This document shows, one piece after another, positions 28,401 to 37,400 of a DNA stretch of 60,000 nucleotides. Each line of letters starts with the position of its first letter. Position 1 is the first letter of the stretch. The stretch is taken from assembly GCF_032854445.1 (NCBI RefSeq), contig NC_088304.1, positions 2,668,001 to 2,728,000 of the forward strand, read 5' to 3'. This DNA is from Liolophura sinensis. Its lineage: Eukaryota > Mollusca > Polyplacophora > Chitonida > Chitonidae. The position numbers were made by a program, and so were the translations under genes. Below the pieces are notes generated by a model, which was given only the letters and a program-made list of their open reading frames with translations, was not told the origin of the DNA and did not search any database.

Positions 28401-31400
28401 TTAATGAAGCATGTTATAATATGCAGAGAGTGTATGCTGGTGGATGGGATATCAGGAATTGTCAGCTCTCGACATGTGGTTTTAATAAATGCTTGTCAAG
28501 AGCTGACAATTCCTGATTTCCAATCCGCCACCATACACTCTATGTTCTGTTATAGCACTTGCTCAGTTGGCACGTTAAATCGCTGAATTTGAACGTTGGT
28601 TGGGAGCTAGTGGTCATCCAGTTGTTTACTTTATGAACAGGCAGACATCAGAGAGTAGAATAAATGCTGGTGATAGTTGACTATGGCCTCATGAACGTGG
28701 GATTATGTTGTGTCCATATTAATAGTGATATTATCAGGAATAACCCCATGAGATATAATAATGAGGGAGACGTATGTTAAGTGTGACACGTGTCCTTTCT
28801 CCCTGATTAGACCTCGACAGTCAGTTCAGCTCTCATTTCTCCATCGAGTGGTGTGAGGTAGCTGTGGACCCTGTGGACCCCTTCCCCCCACTTCTGGGGC
28901 AGGAGGCTATCAACTCCCAGAGCCTGGAAGACCACAGAGATAAGAGGAAGATGTCGGGAAGTCTGCCCTCATCGCTGGAGGACTGGAGATCACAGAGCGG
29001 ATTACCGGCACACGACCTCACTGCAGGTATGTAGGCTGAAGATAAGTTGCAGAATTGACTGTACAGCTAATTTCTTTCACCAAGCGATTGTATAGTGAGT
29101 TGATTGTAACTGCAATGGCAACTGCCATGTTTTTAACAGTTACAGTGGCAACTGTCATGTTTTTAACAGTTTCAATGGCAACTGCCATTTGAATTCTAAG
29201 GTGGGCTTAATGAACCATATTATCAGAGTTTAGGAACTCTGCCATCACAGGAAGTTTTTCCAACTCTAATCACGACACTGAATGTTGGAATAACTCTTTA
29301 TATCCGTGAGTAAAAGATTACTGTAATAATGTTGACATGAGGGGGATATCCCGTAGTTGATTTGGTGTGTGCATATAAAATACTGTAAATTATCTTATAC
29401 ATGTAGAGCACATTAACATGAGGAGGATATCCCATAGTTGATTTGGTGTGTGCATATAAAATACTGTAAATGATCTTACACATGTAGAGCACATTAACAT
29501 GAGGGGGATATCCCGTAGTTTATATGGTGTGTGCATATAAAATACTGTAAATTGTCTTACACATGTAGAGCACATTAGCATGAGGAGGATATCCCGTAGT
29601 TTATATGGTGTGTGCATATAAAATACTGTAAATTGTCTTACACATGTAGAGCACATTAGCATGAGGAGGATATCCCGTAGTTTATATGGTGTGTACATAT
29701 AAAATACTGTAAATTGTCTTACACATGTAGAGCACATTAACATGAGGGGGATATCCCGTAGTTTATATGGTGTGTGCATATAAAATACTGTAAATTGTCT
29801 TACACATGTAGAGCACATTAGCATGAGGAGGATATCCCGTAGTTTATATGGTGTGTGCATATAAAATACTGTAAATTGTCTTACACATGTAGAGCACATT
29901 AACATGAGGAGGATATCCCGTAGTTGATTTGGTGTTTGTATAAAATACTGTAAATTATCTTACACATGTAGAGCACATTAACATGAGGAGGATATCCCGT
30001 AGTTGATATGGTGTGTGCATGTAAAATACTGTAAATTATCTTACACAGGTAGAGCACATTAACATGAGGGGGATATCCCATAGTTGATATGGTGTGTGCA
30101 TATAAAATACTGTAAATTATCTTACACATGTAGAGCACATTAGCATGAGGAGGATATCCCGTAGTTGATTTGGTATGTGCATATAAAATACTGTAAATTA
30201 TCTTACACAGGTAGAGCCCATTAACATGAGGGGGATATCCCGTAGTTGATTTGGTATGTGCATATAAAATACTGTAAATTATCTTACACAGGTAGAGCCC
30301 ATTAACATGAGGGGGATATCCCGTAGTTGATTTGGTGTGTGCATATAAAATACTGTAAATTATCTTACACAGGTAGAGCACATTAGCATGAGGAGGATAT
30401 CCCATAGTTGATTTGGTGTGTGCATATAAAATACTGTAAATTATCTTACACATGTAGAGCACATTAACATGAGGAGGATATCCCGTAGTTGATATGGTGT
30501 GTGCATGTAAAATACTGTAAATTATCTTACACATGTAGAGCACATTAACATGAGGAGGATATCCCGTAGTTGATATGGTGTGTGCATATAAAATACTGTA
30601 AATTATCTTACACATGTAGAGCACATTAGCATGAGGAGGATATCCCGTAGTTGATTTGGTATGTGCATATAAAATACTGTAAATTATCTTACACATGTAG
30701 AGCACATTAACATGAGGAGGATATCCCGTAGTTGATATAGTGTGTGCATATAAAATACTGTAAATTGTCTTACACATGTAGAGCACATTAGCATGAGGAG
30801 GATATCCTGTAGTTGATATGGTGTGTGCATATAAAATACTGTAAATTATCTTACACAGGTAGAGCCCATTAACATGAGGGGGATATCCCGTAGTTGATTT
30901 GATGTTTGTATAAAATACTGTAAATTATCTTACCCATGTAGAGCACATTAACATGAGGAGGATATCCTGTAGTTGATTTGGTGTGTGCATATAAAATACT
31001 GTAAATTATCTTACACATTATCTTAACATGAGGAGGATATCCCGTAGTTGATATGGTGTGTGCATATAAAATACTGTAAATTATCTTACACATGTAGAGC
31101 ACATTAACATGAGGAGGATATCCCGTAGTTGATATAGTGTGTGCATATAAAATACTGTAAATTATCTTACACACGTAGAGCACATTAACATGAGGATGAT
31201 ATCCTGTAGTTGATTTGGTGTTTGTATAAAATACTGTAAATTATCTTAAACAGGTAGAGCAAATTAACATGAGGAGGATATCCCGTAGTTGATTTGGTAT
31301 GTGCATATAAAATACTGTAAATTATCTTACACAGGTAGAGCACATTAGCATGAGGAGGATATCCCGTAGTTGATTTGGTATGTGCATATAAAATACTGTA

Positions 31401-34400
31401 AATTATCTTACACAGGTAGAGCACATTAACATGAGGAGGATATCCTGTAGTTGATATGGTGTGTGCATATAAAATACTGTAAATTATCTTACACATGTAG
31501 AGCACATTAACATGAGGATGATATCCTGTAGTTGATTTGGTGTGTGCATATAAAATACTGTAAATTGTCTTACACATGTAGAGCACATTAATATGAGGAG
31601 GATATCCTGTAGTTGATTTGTTGTGTGCATATAAAATACTGTAAATTATCTTACACATGTAGAGCACATTAACATGAGGAGGATATCCCATAGTTGATTT
31701 GGTGTGTGCATATAAAATACTGTAAATTGTCTTACACATGTAGAGCACATTAACATGAGGAGGATATCCTGTAGTTGATTTGGTGTTTGTATAAAATACT
31801 GTAAATTATCTTACACAGGTAGAGCACATTAACATGAGGAGGATATCCCATAGTTGATTTGGTGTTTGTATAAAATACTGTAAATTATCTTACACATGTA
31901 GAGCACATTAACATGAGGAGGATATCCTGTAGTTGATTTGGTGTTTTTATAAAATACTGTAAATTATCTTACACATGTAGAGCACATTAACATGAGGAGG
32001 ATATCCCGTAGTTGATTTGATGTTTGTATAAAATACTGTAAATTATCTTACACATGTAGAGCACATTAACATGAGGAGGATATCCTGTAGTTGATTTGGT
32101 GTGTGCATATAAAATACTGTAAATTATCTTACACATTATCTTAACATGAGGAGGATATCCCGTAGTTGATATGGTGTGTGCATATAAAATACTATAAATT
32201 ATCTTACACATGTAGAGCACATTAACATGAGGAGGATATCCCGTAGTTGATATAGTGTGTGCATATAAAATACTGTAAATTATCTTACACATGTAGAGCA
32301 CATTAACATGAGGAGGATATCCTGTAGTTGATTTGGTGTTTGTATAAAATACTGTAAATTATCTTAAACAGGTAGAGCAAATTAACATGAGGGGGATATC
32401 CCGTAGTTGATTTGGTATGTGCATATAAAATACTGTAAATTATCTTACACAGGTAGAGCACATTAACATGAGGAGGATATCCTGTAGTTGATATGGTGTG
32501 TGCATATAAAATACTGTAAATTATCTTACACATGTAGAGCACATTAACATGAGGATGATATCCTGTAGTTGATTTGGTGTGTGCATATAAAATACTGTAA
32601 ATTGTCTTACACATGTAGAGCACATTAATATGAGGAGGATATCCTGTAGTTGATTTGGTGTGTGCATATAAAATACTGTAAATTGTCTTACACATGTAGA
32701 GCACATTAACATGAGGAGGATATCCCATAGTTGATTTGGTGTGTGCACATAAAATACTGTAAATTGTCTTACACATGTAGAGCACATTAACATGAGGAGG
32801 ATATCCTGTAGTTGATTTGGTGTTTGTATAAAATACTGTAAATTATCTTACACATGTAGAGCACATTAACATGAGGAGGATATCCCATAGTTGATTTGGT
32901 GTTTGTATAAAATACTGTAAATTATCTTACACATGTAGAGCACATTAACATGAGGAGGATATCCTGTAGTTGATTTGGTGTTTTTATAAAATACTGTAAA
33001 TTATCTTACACATGTAGAGCACATTAACATGAGGAGGATATCTTGTAGTTGATTTGGTGTTTGTATAAAATACTATAAATTATCTTACACATGTAGAGCA
33101 CATTAACATGAGGAGGATATCCCGTAGTTGATTTGGTGTGTGCATATAAAATACTGTAAATTATCTTACACATGTAGAGCACATTAACATGAGGAGGATA
33201 TCCCATAGTTGATTTGGTGTGTGCATATAAAATACTGTAAATTGTCTTACACATGCAGAGCACATTAACATGAGGAGGATATCCTGTAGTTGATTTGGTG
33301 TTTGTATAAAATACTGTAAATTATCTTACACATGTAGAGCACATTAACATGAGGGGGATATCCTGTAGTTGATTTGGTGTGTGCATATAAAATACTGTAA
33401 ATTGTCTTACACATGTAGAGCACATTAACATGAGGAGGATATCCTGTAGTTGATTTGGTGTGTGCATATAAAATACTGTAAATTATCTTACACATGTAGA
33501 GCACATTAACATGAGGAGGATATCCTGTAGTTGATTTGGTGTGTGCATATAAAATACTGTAAATTGTCTTACACATGTAGAGCACATTAACATGAGGAGG
33601 ATATCCTGTAGTTGATTTGGTGTGTGCATATAAAATACTGTAAATTGTCTTACACATGTAGAGCACATTAACATGAGGAGGATATCCTGTAGTTGATTTG
33701 GTGTTTGTATAAAATACTGTAAATTGTCTTACACATGTAGAGCACATTTACATGAGGAGGATATCCCATAGTTGATTTGGTGTTTGTATAAAATACTGTA
33801 AATTATCTTACACATGTAGAGCACATTAACATGAGGGGGATATCCCATAGTTGATTTGGTGTTTGTATAAAATACTGTAAATTATCTTACACATGTAGAG
33901 CACATTAACATGAGGAGGATATCCCATAGTTGATTTGGTGTTTGTATAAAATACTGTAAATTATCAAATTCAGGACTTAGTGTATTGTGTATTAGAATCA
34001 ATGTTGAACAAAATGTTAGGTATCTCAAAAGTACTGCATGTATTGACCTGAACTTTAACATGACAGAAGGGGGATGTTCCATGGCTGATGAGCTGTGTGA
34101 ATATTCATTACCAAAAATTTAATTTAAAAGTAATTCACAAAATTCAAGATTTCAGTAGGCTATGTACATGTCTTGACCTGAATGAAGTTTTGCATTCATT
34201 TGTCTCTCTAAGGCAAGATCTTTGGTAGCCTTGCTATTTATTCTGGCAAAAAAGATAGGGATTTTAAAGAAATGAACATTGAGAAATAAGTGAAAAGAAA
34301 ACAGAAATTCCATCAAATGCCCTAAACAGATTACATGCAAATGGGAGTAGGGCCTATTTTGGGAAGGGCCTGTCGGGTTACCCCAAATGAACATGTTTTT

Positions 34401-37400
34401 AATGATTACCTAAAAGGAGATAATAGCTACAGCAAAAATATTTGTTCTCTGAAATTGGGAGGGAAGTGTCAGCCTACACTTAGCAGCCTGACCACCATTA
34501 ATATGCATCATTGAGAAGGTAGGACAGGGACCTGCTGATGACTCTAAGTATTTGGCCAGTTGTCCAGGCTAGTAATCAACCAGTGTAAAGGTGCTGTAAC
34601 GTGTGATTCACCTGCAGCTTTTTATGAGGAGGTTTGTCAGGCAGCTATAGGCAGAAGTAAAAAAATAGCAAGTGCTTAAAATGCCAAACTCAAAACAGGA
34701 AAAAACTCAAATTGTTGTTGGCACATCGTTTTGCAGTAAATAATCAGTGTAAAAATTTTGGACTTACTAGAAGAAAACATTGTAAATGTAGGTGTGTGTG
34801 AACTTTGGATTTAAGTCTTAAGACATTTGATAAATTTGATGGTCCCTGATTCTGCCTAGTTTCCTCCACCCATAGACCTGCTCACTGTCACATCAATGTA
34901 AAAGCCTTTTGTTTTACCAGTGTCAAACCCAAACAAATTAATAGCAAAAATTCTTTCATTTCAAACAAAAGTCTATATCAGAAGTAAAAATTATAGAAAG
35001 ATGACTGCTTTGATGTACATGTATTTTATCATATAAAAGTTTGAGTTGATTATGTTTTGCTTTTTGCAGGATCTGTTTACCACAAGTTTGTGAACGTAGA
35101 TGTGGACCCGATGTCCAAGGTGAACAGGCCAGAGTGGGCCACAGCCAGATACCACGCTAATTACAGTCCTACCTGTGCCTTTGAACTTCAGGTGCAATGG
35201 ATGGTTGCCACAGGCACTGTGCTAGGAGAACTGGTGAGTTACCTACCCTGGGTGAAATGTTTCCCAATGTAGTTTTGGACATAAATTCAAGTTAAGTGTT
35301 TTTCGACATAAATATAAATGAAATGTTCTTCAGTACAGCATAAAACACCAGTCAAATAAATAAGTAAATAAATTATCCTACATACACCTGAACTTCTACA
35401 TGGGTTCAGACATTCACAGGTATACATCGATATTATAGGTGTACAGCTGGGCGAGAAAAGCAAGCTCATGTGGCTTCCACCTTCTGCCTGTGCCCGTTGA
35501 CCCCTTTGACCTGCCCTACACCCCTAACTCTGACCCACTGAGAGGCCCCACTTTTGTTCCCCTCAGAATGGAGTGCTTAGTAAAGGAAGGCATGGAGAAG
35601 ATATTTGAAGGTAATGCTGGACTATTGTCTACTTGATGTGTCCGTGTTAATTGTACCGATGCAGACGTTTGAAAAGTATTCTTTTTACACAAATCTGTAT
35701 GTTTCTAAATTTGCTAATGTTGGGTTATTTTAATTATTATATATCTATAACTTGTTGTAAAGTTTGCCTAATAATGTTTCAAGGGAGCTAGCTTGAACCA
35801 AAAGGTCTCATAGAGGTACAGTGTGGGTGTTCAGAACCATTCTTGACAGGGAATTTTGAAAATTATCCTGCTTCTGTTGTTGTTTGGACTTGAGTTGTAA
35901 TGATTGCTGGACATCTCTGTTTTATGTAGTCTTGCATGAAGATAGCTTGGCATGCCCTGTTGTGGAAGAATTCCCCAGTAACTGTTACACCAGGGACTTT
36001 TCTAATTTACGTAAAAAATGTTGATATCACTGAAGGAAATATTGTTAATCGAGTGTCAGAAATATTGTATTTGGTCAAAGTATATTATCAGACTAAAAAT
36101 GTATCAAACTTTACAAAATTAAGAAGTGATATTTGGGAAATTCTTGAAGTAAGATGAAATTTGTAGAGGATGGCTACATCCTGGTTTTTGGTGTTTACAC
36201 GTAGACATTTATCATGAGGTTTTAATTTCAGGCTGTGATGATGATGAAAGAGCAGAAAGATTACTCCATTTCCAAGAGACCATACTGAAGAGGTAAACCA
36301 TATGTGTAATATCCAGTCTGTTAAATGAAGCTTTGTACATTTAGCTGGTTATTGAACAGTGAAAGTACTAAACAAACCAACTGAGGATTTTAGTTTAGTT
36401 GGAATTATTTGAGCGAAAGTAATCTTCAGCAATTCTGGATAGGTGCAGTAAAATACTTTCCAAAGTATCATTTTTTATTCACCTGACCAGTGCTTTCTTT
36501 GTTCAAGTTTCAAAACCAAGACATTGCTGTATGGTACATGTAACAGGCAACTCGCTGGTGTGTTACAATCAAGCTGTGGTTAGTTCATCTGCAGTTTTAT
36601 GTTAGGAAGTTTAACAGGAACCTGTAGAACGACAGTGGTTTTCTGTGAGCATTTCAGCTTTCTCAACTCATACAAGTGAGGGGCCTCCATGACACAGCAC
36701 AATGGCTCAGGAGCCTCTCACCAGTGCAGATGCTGTGAGTTCAATCCAGCTCATGCTGGGGCTTCTCCTGTTGTAAGTGGGAAGATCTGCCCCAGGGTTT
36801 CCTGGGCCCTGTTTTCATGGACCCTGCTCGGCTTCCTCCCACAATAATGTGGCCAACAAAATTGTAAAATATGTGAAATATTCTTGATACCAAATACCAA
36901 ACGAATGAAAAATAAAAAATGATATGAGTGGAAAACTGTTAAGTACAGCACCAAACACTGATCAAATAAGTGTAAAATAAAAAGCGTTAAATTGGTAAAA
37001 GTATTTTTAAGAATGAAAACACCACCTGATGTTTTAGGTTTGGGTTCATGCAGAGTGGTGTTCGCCTGCCCAATGTGCAAACATACAAGGACTTTGAGGA
37101 CACTCAGCATCACTTCACGCACTGTACTGGCGGCATGTTTGTCCTCATCCCGGACACACGAGCCATCCCTTCCCAAGATTCCTCATACAACCCGTCGTAC
37201 GCTCAGAAAGCCTCGCTGCTGCACCATGACTACATCGCCCGTCAGACGAGCAGGACAGACACACCCTCCAGCCAGGCTGAGCAGGTCAGATCAACCAGTT
37301 AATGGGAATGATTTATTAGGACTTAGTTCAACCTTTTGACATGTTTGCGAGATGGTCATGATTCCCTGACCAACATCCTCCACCACCACCAGCACATCCC

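Noticed and set aside
29390-33747. Long - strand open frames of up to 295 codons with a 27-residue repeat ([20 protein letters not shown]...)
   Set aside because: They arise because the satellite unit is 81 bp (27 codons) without a stop in two frames. They break at every 79-bp unit, have no splice or start context, and lie in an intron of DEPDC5.
1-33965. CRISPR-like regular repeats
   Set aside because: Units are contiguous without unique spacers and the genome is eukaryotic with introns.
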